NCBI GenBank assembly: GCA_929200335.1
Contig: CAKMZG010000104.1
Location: 2,806 to 8,431 of the forward strand
Reading direction: 5' to 3'
Source: an uncultured Alphaproteobacteria bacterium
GTDB taxonomy: Bacteria; Pseudomonadota; Alphaproteobacteria; Rhizobiales; Rhizobiaceae
DNA length: 5,626 nt
Positions within the stretch are counted from its first letter, which is position 1, and each line of letters opens with the position of its first letter. The notes beneath the pieces are model-generated. The model did not search any database and was not told the DNA's origin. It worked only from the letters and a program-made list of their open reading frames with translations. This document shows positions 1-5,626 of the stretch, in pieces. The translations under genes and the position numbers were made by a program.

Positions 1-1169
1 CTTTCTGGGCGCAATTGACAAATAGAGACTGTGAATGCAGAAAAAGGATGTACCCCCTCTCCTGGACTATCGGCAGACCATGGTTGAATATGAAACTGAA
101 TATCTGGCGTACCATCAGATAATTTTGTTTTAATAAACCCACAAGCAAGACTAGCCGCCATTGTCATAGGCCCTGTACGAGTTAAAACATAACGCAATCC
201 AATTTTAAATTTTTTCCAAAGCGTACTTACTTCATCATTTAATGTATCTTCTTTACACTTATATACAATCCGCGCTTGCAAATGATCTTGAAGATTTTTA
301 CCAACCCCAGGCAAATTAGCCTTAACCTCAATATCATGTTCTTCCAAATGTGCGCGATCGCCAATGCCAGACAACATCAAAATATGAGGTGAGCCAATTG
401 CACCCGCCGATAGGATAGCTTCTTTATTAATTTTAATATACTGAATCTCACCATTATTTTGTTTAAAATAAATACCAACAGCGCGCCCTTCCTCAATCCT
501 AATTTTAGTAACTTGCGCTTTGGTTATCACAGTTAAATTGCCACGCGACTTCGCAGGATTTAAAAATGCAACCGCAGAAGAACAGCGTTTTCCTTTTTTA
601 GTTGTCAGTTGAAAATAACCAACGCCCTCTTGAGAGGCGCCATTATAATCAGGATTAAATTGATGCCCTTCTTCTTGAGCCGCCTCAACCCAAGCATCGC
701 AAATAGGACGGCTTAATCGTGCATTCGAGACATGCAATTCGCCACCAGTGCTATGAAAATCATTGGCACCTCGTTCTTGATGTTCTGATTTTTTGAAATA
801 GGGCAATACATCTTCCCAGCCCCAGCCAGAATTACCCATTTGTTGCCAGCGGTTATAATCTTCTTTTTGCCCACGTACATATAACAGACCATTTAAAGAT
901 GAAGAGCCGCCTAAAACTTTCCCCCTTGGCCAATCTAACGAACGGCCAGCAATTCCCTTATCTTTTTCTGTTTTATAGCACCAATCATAATTGGGATTAT
1001 GCATAGTCTGAAAATAACCAACGGGAATATGTATCCATGGGTTCCAATCCGTGCCACCTGCTTCAAGTAATATAACCTTATTATTAGAATCAGCACTCAG
1101 ACGGTTAGCAACAACACAACCAGCAGAACCACCACCTATTATTATATAGTCTGCCTCTAAGTTTGTCAT
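1..1169 (-). CDS. GMC-family FAD-dependent oxidoreductase (choline-dehydrogenase-like), C-terminus cut off by window edge
   Basis: Reading leftwards from an ATG at 1169, the frame stays open for 389 codons to the window edge with no stop or frameshift. Members of this flavoprotein family oxidise alcohol groups (choline, other alcohols, isethionate) with FAD as cofactor. Seen in the sequence: an N-terminal Rossmann FAD motif IIGGGSAG (residues 10-17) with the ribose-binding Glu in LLEAGG (E36); the first GMC signature GKVLGGSSSLNGLLYVRG (83-100); the second signature SAGAIGSPHILMLSGIG (254-270); and GVGKNLQDH (288-296). Family members are usually about 530-560 residues, so about 140-170 residues are missing, including the C-terminal catalytic His/Asn region. 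There is no signal peptide, so it is probably cytoplasmic or membrane-associated from inside. The start is supported by AGGGG six bases upstream. It is divergent from the TRAP operon, suggesting shared control and that it acts on the imported compound. The family is certain; the substrate is unknown. Confidence 0.95.
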   Translation of the reverse strand, partial: MTNLEADYIIIGGGSAGCVVANRLSADSNNKVILLEAGGTDWNPWIHIPVGYFQTMHNPNYDWCYKTEKDKGIAGRSLDWPRGKVLGGSSSLNGLLYVRGQKEDYNRWQQMGNSGWGWEDVLPYFKKSEHQERGANDFHSTGGELHVSNARLSRPICDAWVEAAQEEGHQFNPDYNGASQEGVGYFQLTTKKGKRCSSAVAFLNPAKSRGNLTVITKAQVTKIRIEEGRAVGIYFKQNNGEIQYIKINKEAILSAGAIGSPHILMLSGIGDRAHLEEHDIEVKANLPGVGKNLQDHLQARIVYKCKEDTLNDEVSTLWKKFKIGLRYVLTRTGPMTMAASLACGFIKTKLSDGTPDIQFHIQPWSADSPGEGVHPFSAFTVSICQLRPE

Positions 1170-1175
1170 AGATTA

Positions 1176-1180
1176 CCCCT
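1176..1180 (-). promoter_or_regulatory. Ribosome binding site of the GMC oxidoreductase
   Basis: AGGGG on the minus strand lies six bases before the ATG at 1169. It fixes the start, which places the FAD-binding motif at residue 10 as is normal for the family. Confidence 0.75.
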
Positions 1181-1191
1181 ACGTTAGTTTT

Positions 1192-1211
1192 ATTCATCAT
1201 TTTATATGAAT
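1192..1211. repeat. Inverted repeat ATTCAT/ATGAAT in the divergent promoter region
   Basis: Arms ATTCAT (1192-1197) and ATGAAT (1206-1211) are perfect inverted repeats separated by 8 bp. The repeat overlaps the AT-rich stretch that could supply a -10 box for the leftward gene (minus-strand TAAAAT at 1204-1199). It could be a regulator half-site pair, but short AT-rich repeats arise easily by chance. Confidence 0.3.
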
Positions 1212-1225
1212 TAGAAAATTGACAA
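1199..1225 (-). promoter_or_regulatory. Possible promoter for the GMC oxidoreductase
   Basis: On the minus strand, TTGTCA (1225-1220) is followed after 15 bp by TAAAAT (1204-1199), or after 13 bp by TATAAA (1206-1201). The boxes are near sigma-70 consensus but the spacing is shorter than the ideal 17 bp. The -35 box shares its bases with the rightward TTGACA because ATTGACAAT (1218-1226) is itself palindromic. This is a weak inference. Confidence 0.25.
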
Positions 1226-1247
1226 TATCTTATTAATATATTAGGTT
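1219..1247 (+). promoter_or_regulatory. Possible sigma-70 promoter of the TRAP/iclR operon
   Basis: A perfect -35 hexamer TTGACA is at 1219-1224, about 75 bp before the dctP start. No good -10 box stands at the ideal distance: TAGGTT (1242-1247) has 17-bp spacing but matches only in part, and TATTAG (1239-1244) has 14-bp spacing. A poor -10 would fit an activated or regulated promoter. The -35 is seen; the promoter is inferred. Confidence 0.35.
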
Positions 1248-1249
1248 TT

Positions 1250-1268
1250 ATGAGACCGCAAGTCTCAT
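1250..1268. promoter_or_regulatory. Perfect 7-bp inverted repeat, candidate operator or 5'-UTR hairpin
   Basis: ATGAGAC (1250-1256) and GTCTCAT (1262-1268) form perfect 7-bp arms around CGCAA. Extending outwards gives further matches (nine of twelve positions per arm over about 1245-1273). It lies just downstream of the TTGACA box and 23 bp before the dctP ribosome binding site. In DNA it could be an operator, for instance for the IclR protein encoded in this operon; in RNA it would form a small hairpin in the leader. The repeat is directly visible; its function is inferred. Confidence 0.45.
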
Positions 1269-1290
1269 TAACTAATTATTTTTTCATTTT

Positions 1291-1295
1291 GGAGG
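1291..1295 (+). promoter_or_regulatory. Ribosome binding site deciding the dctP start
   Basis: GGAGG lies five bases before the ATG at 1301. The upstream in-frame ATG at 1250 has no such site and would put 17 extra residues before the Tat signal, so 1301 is the start. Confidence 0.9.
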
Positions 1296-1300
1296 AAAAT

Positions 1301-2536
1301 ATGAAAATTTCGAAAAATATTAATCAAATTTCTCGTCGCGATTTATTTCGCGTTGCTGGCCGCTATGGCCTGACATCTACTCTATTAGCTGCCGGTGGCA
1401 TTGGTGGTGCAGCATCGCTAACAAACATAGCGCAAGCAGCAGAATCAAATTACAAAAAACGTTTTTCAAAACCTGCTAAATACACCTTAAAATTTGGTGC
1501 CTCTGGTTTTAATCAGCGCAACCTCTTGATTGAACGCGCTGGCGCATTATTCTTTGCACAGGATTTAGAAGAGCGCACAGACGGTGAAATTAGAATTGAA
1601 TTCATTGGTGATAATCAGCTTTGTGGCCAATTATCATGCGTGAAGAAAACCCAGCAGGGCATCACTGACATTTATGCTGCTTCAACACAGAACTCCGCAG
1701 GCGGCGCACCATATCTTAATGTATTAGATTATGCCTATATGTTCCCAGGCCGTGCCTCTCAATATCACTTCCTATATAGCCCTGAGAGCCAAAAGATTTT
1801 ACGTGACCCACTAGAGAAGCGTCATGGTTTAAAATTCCTATTCTCACATTGTGAGCTTCGCGGTATTCAATTGGGTTTGAAATGGCAAGATAAGCCAACT
1901 GTTGATAAGCTAGAAACTCTATTTGGCACAAAAAACCGTGTAACAGGTACTCAACTTGGCCGCATTGCAATGCAACTGTTAAATCTTAATCCTGTTCCAG
2001 TTGCATGGGAAGAAACATTAGATGGCCTAAAACAAGGCTTAATCGACGGCGCGGAAACTTGGGCATCGGCTGTGGCTTACGCTAACATGTCCCCTGTGGT
2101 TTCTCAATCAGTTGATCTTAAATTCTTCTGCGGTACTGAACATACTTCTATGTCTGCAAAAGTATTTGATAGTATGGATGCTCATTTGCAAGATGCTATT
2201 ATGGAAAGCTCATATACTGCTCAAGTACATGTTCAAGCAGCCAATGAAGCAGCTCTTGTAAAAACCGTTGGCTTTTCAGATCCACAATTGCAAGACACTC
2301 TATTTGTTAAGCACAATGTACGCCCTGCTTTCTTACCAGATAGCGAGATTAAAAAAGCTGAGGAAATGTGTTCTCCAGAATTTAATCCAAAACCTTGGGA
2401 ACAATGGCGCGAGCGCCTAAATGGCTGGGCTGGCGGCATCGACACCTATAAAGAAATACACCGTGTTGCGCGTGAAGTTCCTAAAGACATGCTACCAGAA
2501 AATGTTGAGCCTCGTCGTTGGTGGAAATCTGCATAA
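1301..2536 (+). CDS. dctP: TRAP transporter solute-binding protein, DctP family, Tat-exported
   Basis: A 411-residue periplasmic receptor that captures the substrate, usually an organic acid, and hands it to the DctQM membrane complex. The N-terminus carries a twin-arginine signal: SRRDLFR (residues 11-17), a small hydrophobic/glycine-alanine stretch (about 20-41), and a likely cut after AQA (44-46), so it is probably exported folded by the Tat route. The DctP fold is recognised from NRVTGTQLG (R213 is the likely carboxylate-clamping arginine), the following NPVPVAWEETLDGLKQGLIDGAETW (about 229-254, quoted in part as key residues E237 and DGAET 249-253) and the C-terminal amphipathic helices. 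The mature part has five cysteines (108, 113, 184, 277, 357), which seems many for this family. Length is somewhat above the usual 320-370. It is the first gene of the operon, followed by a hairpin and dctQ. The symbol is a family label; C4-dicarboxylate transport is not implied. Confidence 0.93.
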   Translation: MKISKNINQISRRDLFRVAGRYGLTSTLLAAGGIGGAASLTNIAQAAESNYKKRFSKPAKYTLKFGASGFNQRNLLIERAGALFFAQDLEERTDGEIRIEFIGDNQLCGQLSCVKKTQQGITDIYAASTQNSAGGAPYLNVLDYAYMFPGRASQYHFLYSPESQKILRDPLEKRHGLKFLFSHCELRGIQLGLKWQDKPTVDKLETLFGTKNRVTGTQLGRIAMQLLNLNPVPVAWEETLDGLKQGLIDGAETWASAVAYANMSPVVSQSVDLKFFCGTEHTSMSAKVFDSMDAHLQDAIMESSYTAQVHVQAANEAALVKTVGFSDPQLQDTLFVKHNVRPAFLPDSEIKKAEEMCSPEFNPKPWEQWRERLNGWAGGIDTYKEIHRVAREVPKDMLPENVEPRRWWKSA

Positions 2537-2551
2537 AATTAGTTATATTAA

Positions 2552-2587
2552 ATCACGCCCTTATTATTCTGGGCGTGATGTTTTATT
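2552..2587 (+). terminator. Intergenic hairpin between dctP and dctQ, likely partial terminator or mRNA-stabilising element
   Basis: ATCACGCCC (2552-2560) and GGGCGTGAT (2571-2579) form a perfect 9-bp, GC-rich-centred stem with a 10-nt loop, followed by GTTTTATT (2580-2587). The T-run is short and interrupted, so it is a leaky terminator at best, and the dctQ ribosome binding site begins directly after it. Such elements between a binding-protein gene and its membrane genes are known to leave the binding protein more abundant (for example malE-malF). Here the stem is seen and the function inferred. Confidence 0.65.
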
Positions 2588-2593
2588 GGGAGG
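2588..2593 (+). promoter_or_regulatory. Ribosome binding site deciding the dctQ start
   Basis: GGGAGG lies five bases before the ATG at 2599. The longer frame opening at 2518 overlaps the end of dctP and runs through the intergenic hairpin, so it is not the start. Confidence 0.9.
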
Positions 2594-2598
2594 ACATA

Positions 2599-3270
2599 AT
2601 GTCAGAATTTGGTCAAGGCATTGGTACGATTATCAGTGCATTAATTGAAGGTGATTCTTGGGGCATATCAGAAGCTCTCAGACATCAAGATGGATATATT
2701 GTAGGCATTGCATTAGTTATATTAGGCGGCCTGCTATTAATGAAAATTCTGCAGTGGTCTCCGCTACTTGACAGGCATTTAGAGCGCACTATTTTGGTTT
2801 CTACCTATCTTGCTATTGGTGGGATAATATTTGTAGAGGTTATTCGCCGCTTTACCATTAATGAACAAGTACCATGGTCAACCACACTTCCTCCTGTACT
2901 ATTTCTAGTTATGACTTGGGTGGGCTGTGCCTATAATGTGCGGCTTCGCGCTCATCTCTCATTTTCCGAACTGCGAACAAATTTACCACGCATTGGGCAA
3001 ATGGCCTGTCTTTATCTCGATGCAATTTTATGGTTAGTTTTCTCAGTGATTGTGGTGGTTACTACTTTAAGACAAACCGCAAATTCTGCCTCCAATTTCC
3101 AAATATTATTAGGTACCGATAATGTGATGCAGTGGTGGTTTTATATCTGTGTACCCCTAAGCTGGATATTGTTAAGCGCGCGCGTATTTGAAAATTTATT
3201 CCAAGATATAGCGCGCTATAAATCAGATGAACCATTAATTCAACAAGTTGCCATTGGTGGCGGAGAATAA
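2599..3270 (+). CDS. dctQ: TRAP transporter small membrane subunit, DctQ family
   Basis: A 223-residue inner-membrane protein that packs against the DctM transporter subunit and helps dock the binding protein. Hydrophobic segments are visible near residues 33-52, 65-84, 95-115, 137-158 and 178-196. The motif WVGCAYNVRLRAHLSFSEL (107-125) matches the typical DctQ third-helix region with a conserved Arg/His pair. Four helices are usual, so the N-terminal part (about 1-60) is an extension that adds a possible fifth helix; part of it may instead be an amphipathic or re-entrant segment. It lies 62 nt after dctP, past a hairpin, and 10 nt before dctM, the standard P-Q-M order. Identification rests on pattern, hydrophobicity and position, as DctQ proteins are poorly conserved. 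Confidence 0.9.
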   Translation: MSEFGQGIGTIISALIEGDSWGISEALRHQDGYIVGIALVILGGLLLMKILQWSPLLDRHLERTILVSTYLAIGGIIFVEVIRRFTINEQVPWSTTLPPVLFLVMTWVGCAYNVRLRAHLSFSELRTNLPRIGQMACLYLDAILWLVFSVIVVVTTLRQTANSASNFQILLGTDNVMQWWFYICVPLSWILLSARVFENLFQDIARYKSDEPLIQQVAIGGGE

Positions 3271-3275
3271 GGAAA
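3269..3275 (+). promoter_or_regulatory. Ribosome binding site deciding the dctM start
   Basis: AAGGAAA overlaps the dctQ stop codon and lies five to seven bases before the ATG at 3281. The in-frame ATG at 3248 would overlap the dctQ end and add 11 polar residues before the first helix, so 3281 is preferred. Confidence 0.75.
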
Positions 3276-3280
3276 ATATC

Positions 3281-4642
3281 ATGACTGACGGAACTTGGAT
3301 CACCCTTATTTCAATCGCTGTAACTGTTTTATTCATGCTAGGCGTACCAATATTCTTAATCATTGGATTTTGGGTTATTGGTGCAAGCTTTGTATTGGGT
3401 GTAACACTTGATAATATAGGTGTTGCCTTATCAGATGTTTTCACCGACGGTTTCGCCTTATTAGCTATGCCGTTGTTTATTCTTACAGGTGATTTAATTA
3501 ATAAATCTGGTATTGCGCGACGGCTAACCGATTTTGCCTACGCCTGCCTAGGTTGGCTACGCGGTGGGCTTGCAATGGCAAGTCTTGGTGCATGTGGTTT
3601 ATTTGCTGCCATATCTGGCTCAAATTCTGCTACTACTGCAACCATTGGCGCAATGATGCATCCTGAAATGGTTAAGGGCGGATATGATGAACGCTTTGCA
3701 GCTGCAACTGCTGCATCAGGCGGAACGGTGGGCATAATTATTCCACCATCTATCATCTTTATCGTTTATGGGTTTCTAATTAATTTACCAATTTCAGAAC
3801 TCTTCATTGGTGGTATTATTCCCGGAATAATGATGGTTGTGGCCATGCAATTTGCCTGCTGGATTATATGCACATTAAACGGCTGGGGTCACTTAATCCC
3901 ATTAAACCCATTGCTTATATTTAAAACTGGAGTAGGCGCATGGTTAGGATTTTTTGCCATTGGTTTGGTGTTATGGGGCATTTATACGGGCAAATTTTCA
4001 CCAACAGAGGCAGCTGGTGTGACTGTCGGATTTTGTTTAATTGTAGGGCTATTATCTTTACCTCTTTTCAAACTTTTAAAGTTCTCAAAAGAAGAACGCC
4101 CTGCAAAGGAAAAATCTTATGGTGAAATGTTGCTAGTTGAAGGGTTTAAAGTTAGTGAAATTCCAAGTGTAGTAATTCGCTCTGCTCAAATTACTGGCAT
4201 CTTAGCACCGCTAATTGCAATTTCTGTTGTGATGCAGCAAATTCTATCCCAATTGGGCGCAAAAGAAACCATCGAGGCTTTTGTTACCGGCATGGGTGGA
4301 TATTATGCTGTCCTATTTACCGCCATGGCCATTGTATTTGTTGCAGGCATGGTTTTGGAAAGCTTACCTAACACGATCATTCTAGCGCCAATTCTCGCAC
4401 CAATTGCAGCATCTATAGGCATGGATCCGATTCACTTTGCGGTGGTATTCTTGGTAGGTGGTTCTATTGGCTTTATCACACCGCCCTATGGTTTAAATTT
4501 ATATGTTGCAAGCGGCGTAACTGGTGTTCCTTATTTCAAATTGTTGCGCTATACTATACCCTATCTTGTATCATTGTTAAGCGTATGGATAATCGTTGCA
4601 CTTGTTCCTGATTTAGCAACAATTTTACTGCCGGCCAAATAG
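3281..4642 (+). CDS. dctM: TRAP transporter large permease subunit, DctM family
   Basis: A 453-residue polytopic inner-membrane protein that moves the substrate in exchange for the sodium gradient. It has the classic two-fold inverted-repeat layout of the ion-transporter superfamily. Visible family motifs: AMPLFILTGDLINKSG (62-77); GLFAAISGSNSATTATIG (106-123), the first sodium-site region; GGTVGIIIPPSIIFIVYG (147-164), the first hairpin tip; YTGKFSPTEAAG (235-246); and GGSIGFITPPYGLNLYVASG (393-412), the second hairpin tip, with TPP at 400-402. A charged loop near residues 267-285 splits the halves. Length is slightly over the usual 425-440. It follows dctQ by 10 nt and precedes iclR by 15 nt with no terminator between. 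Family assignment is secure; the substrate is set by the binding protein and unknown. Confidence 0.97.
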   Translation: MTDGTWITLISIAVTVLFMLGVPIFLIIGFWVIGASFVLGVTLDNIGVALSDVFTDGFALLAMPLFILTGDLINKSGIARRLTDFAYACLGWLRGGLAMASLGACGLFAAISGSNSATTATIGAMMHPEMVKGGYDERFAAATAASGGTVGIIIPPSIIFIVYGFLINLPISELFIGGIIPGIMMVVAMQFACWIICTLNGWGHLIPLNPLLIFKTGVGAWLGFFAIGLVLWGIYTGKFSPTEAAGVTVGFCLIVGLLSLPLFKLLKFSKEERPAKEKSYGEMLLVEGFKVSEIPSVVIRSAQITGILAPLIAISVVMQQILSQLGAKETIEAFVTGMGGYYAVLFTAMAIVFVAGMVLESLPNTIILAPILAPIAASIGMDPIHFAVVFLVGGSIGFITPPYGLNLYVASGVTGVPYFKLLRYTIPYLVSLLSVWIIVALVPDLATILLPAK

Positions 4643-4645
4643 GGA
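4641..4645 (+). promoter_or_regulatory. Distant ribosome binding site of iclR, with a mini-ORF between
   Basis: AGGGA overlaps the dctM stop and lies 12 bases before the ATG at 4658, which is long. A second ATG at 4645 opens a three-codon frame (Met-Lys-Lys-stop, ending at 4656) between the site and the real start. Weak initiation, perhaps helped by ribosomes finishing dctM, would keep regulator levels low. Confidence 0.4.
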
Positions 4646-4657
4646 TGAAAAAATAAT

Positions 4658-5434
4658 ATGGATAAAAAGGAAGAAACAACGCTACGCAGTTTGCGGTTTC
4701 TTCTTATTCTGGAAGAGATTGCTCAAATTGGAAAGCCTGTCACTCCAACAGAAGTAAACAAGGCATTAGGGCTGCCTAAACAAACGCTTCACCGTATGTT
4801 TACAACTTTGGAAGACGTTGGCTTTTTGCAACGCGAAATAGATGGACGCTCTTATTCACCAGGTGCCAGAATGCGCAGTCTTGCGATTAAGACAATTTCA
4901 TCAACACGCATTCGTTCGGCGCGTCTTGCTATCATGCAAAAATTGTCTGATAGAGTAAAAGAGACTGTCAACTTAGCCATTCCAGATAGAGATTGTATGA
5001 TTTATCTCGACCGTATAGAGAGCGATTGGCCGTTACGTATCCAATTACCCATTGGCACAAAGGTGCCTTTTCATTGCACCGCTACAGGAAAACTCTATCT
5101 AAGTACTTTAACCAAACAACGTTTGGAAAGCCTATTAAATAATTTAAATTTTGAAAGTCACACTTCAAAAACTATTATTGACCCCGATGCCCTTAAAGCA
5201 GAAATACGCACCATAAAAAAACAAGGGTTTGCTAGTGATCATGAAGAATTTGTCGATGGTATGATTGCTCTTGCTGTACCAATTTTTGACGAAACTAAAC
5301 GTATGACAGCAGCGCTATCATTCCATGCGCCGACACAGCGCATGGACATGAGTATGGCCAAAGAGCATTTAGATGATTTAAAAAATGCCGCCCATGAGCT
5401 TTCCATCCTCATTCAAAATAACGATGAAACTTAG
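4658..5434 (+). CDS. IclR-family transcriptional regulator
   Basis: A 258-residue DNA-binding regulator, the usual length for IclR proteins. The N-terminal winged helix-turn-helix is at about 10-70, with TPTEVNKALGLPKQTLHRM (29-47) as the helix-turn-helix and LEDVGFLQRE (51-60) leading into the wing. The C-terminal effector-binding domain (about 85-250) shows PFHCTATGKLYLSTL (137-151) and DHEEFVDGMIALAVPIFD (194-211), the two signature regions that frame the small-molecule pocket. It is the last gene of the TRAP operon, 15 nt after dctM, so it is likely co-transcribed and autoregulated. IclR proteins next to transport and catabolic genes normally sense the substrate or a breakdown product and may repress or activate. 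The inverted repeat at 1250-1268 is a candidate site. The effector is unknown. Confidence 0.95.
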   Translation: MDKKEETTLRSLRFLLILEEIAQIGKPVTPTEVNKALGLPKQTLHRMFTTLEDVGFLQREIDGRSYSPGARMRSLAIKTISSTRIRSARLAIMQKLSDRVKETVNLAIPDRDCMIYLDRIESDWPLRIQLPIGTKVPFHCTATGKLYLSTLTKQRLESLLNNLNFESHTSKTIIDPDALKAEIRTIKKQGFASDHEEFVDGMIALAVPIFDETKRMTAALSFHAPTQRMDMSMAKEHLDDLKNAAHELSILIQNNDET

Positions 5435-5445
5435 TGCTTGATGCG

Positions 5446-5457
5446 TTTATATGAATT
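5446..5457. repeat. 12-bp sequence shared with the dctP upstream region
   Basis: TTTATATGAATT occurs here, 11 bp after the iclR stop, and again at 1201-1212 in the divergent promoter region, in the same orientation and followed by AGAA or TAGAA. Both copies are intergenic. A shared regulatory site is possible, but AT-rich 12-mers can recur by chance in a window this long. Confidence 0.25.
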
Positions 5458-5533
5458 TAGAACGCCGCTCTAGATTGATTAATTTGCGCGAATAGTTCTC
5501 GTTTAGTTGATTCCACATAAAAGCTACACACGC

Positions 5534-5549
5534 TAGTCCCTAAGGGCTA
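5534..5549. terminator. Weak hairpin between convergent genes
   Basis: TAG-T-CCC / GGG-CTA pair around TAA with one bulged base. It sits immediately after the stop of the leftward gene, and 100 bp after iclR. On the minus strand a TTTT run follows only some 15 bases later, and there is no clear T-run on the plus strand, so terminator function is doubtful. The rest of the 5435-5549 spacer shows no gene or strong motif. Confidence 0.25.
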
Positions 5550-5626
5550 CTATTTATTACAAAACACAAGCGTTCCCGTCTCATAACTTTTAATTGCAGC
5601 TTCAGCTAATGTAAGAGCCATAAGCC
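5550..5626 (-). CDS. C-terminal end of a gene, probably a Gfo/Idh/MocA-family oxidoreductase
   Basis: On the minus strand an open frame enters from the right edge and ends at a TAG at 5552-5550, giving 24 residues. The end reads ALTLAEAAIKSYETGTLV (residues 3-20 of the visible part), then FCNK. The pattern of an alanine-rich helix, 'AEAAI.S...G..V', followed within a few residues by the stop is the common C-terminus of Gfo/Idh/MocA NAD(P)-dependent dehydrogenases, which act on sugars, inositols and related polyols. The body of the gene is outside the window, so neither length nor the active-site EKP motif can be checked. It is convergent with iclR and need not belong to the same pathway. The coding call is fairly good; the family call is tentative. 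Confidence 0.55.
   Translation of the reverse strand, partial: LMALTLAEAAIKSYETGTLVFCNK

Noticed and set aside
1250..1300. Longer dctP start at the in-frame ATG 1250
   Set aside because: It has no ribosome binding site, lies inside the palindrome and would bury the Tat signal; GGAGG before 1301 is decisive.
2421..2648. A 75-codon plus-strand frame spanning the dctP-dctQ junction
   Set aside because: It overlaps two clear genes and the hairpin in another frame and shows no recognisable domain.
1716..3756. Four minus-strand frames of 69-84 codons inside the TRAP genes
   Set aside because: All lie opposite strongly recognised transporter genes, lack convincing ribosome binding sites and have no family-like features.
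3940..4125. A 61-codon plus-strand frame within dctM
   Set aside because: It is out of frame with a well-conserved transporter sequence and has no independent support.
5435..5549. Possible small RNA, tRNA or attachment site after iclR
   Set aside because: No cloverleaf, conserved tRNA arm or paired direct repeat could be found; only a weak hairpin is present.
1..5626. CRISPR array, insertion sequence, defence or phage genes
   Set aside because: No regularly spaced repeats, transposase motifs or phage-like proteins were seen; the content is an ordinary transport and catabolic locus.

Overview
The window looks like a chromosomal uptake-and-catabolism locus from a Gram-negative, AT-rich (roughly 40% GC by eye) proteobacterium. 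A marine-type alphaproteobacterium is most likely. The reasons are a tripartite TRAP transporter, a twin-arginine (Tat) signal on its binding protein, good Shine-Dalgarno sites and an IclR-family regulator. Species cannot be named from the sequence.

Layout: (1) Positions 1-1169, minus strand, hold the first 389 codons of a GMC-family FAD oxidoreductase (choline-dehydrogenase-like) whose C-terminus lies outside the left edge. (2) Positions 1170-1300 are a divergent regulatory region with a consensus -35 element, two inverted repeats and ribosome binding sites on both sides. (3) Positions 1301-5434, plus strand, hold a compact four-gene unit: TRAP solute-binding protein (dctP type), small membrane subunit (dctQ type), large membrane subunit (dctM type) and an IclR regulator. 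A 9-bp hairpin sits between dctP and dctQ. The gaps before dctM and iclR are only about 10-15 nt, so one transcript is likely. (4) Positions 5435-5549 are a short convergent spacer with a weak hairpin. (5) Positions 5550-5626, minus strand, hold the last 24 codons of another gene, probably a Gfo/Idh/MocA-type dehydrogenase.

How the genes may work together: the binding protein captures an organic acid in the periplasm, DctQM imports it using the sodium gradient, the divergent flavoprotein oxidises it (probably an alcohol group), and IclR probably controls both arms from the shared intergenic region. The substrate cannot be read from the sequence. The gene set GMC dehydrogenase + TRAP transporter + IclR regulator resembles known isethionate (ise) clusters of marine bacteria, which is offered as a testable hypothesis. 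I found no CRISPR array, RNA gene, mobile element or clearly unprecedented system.
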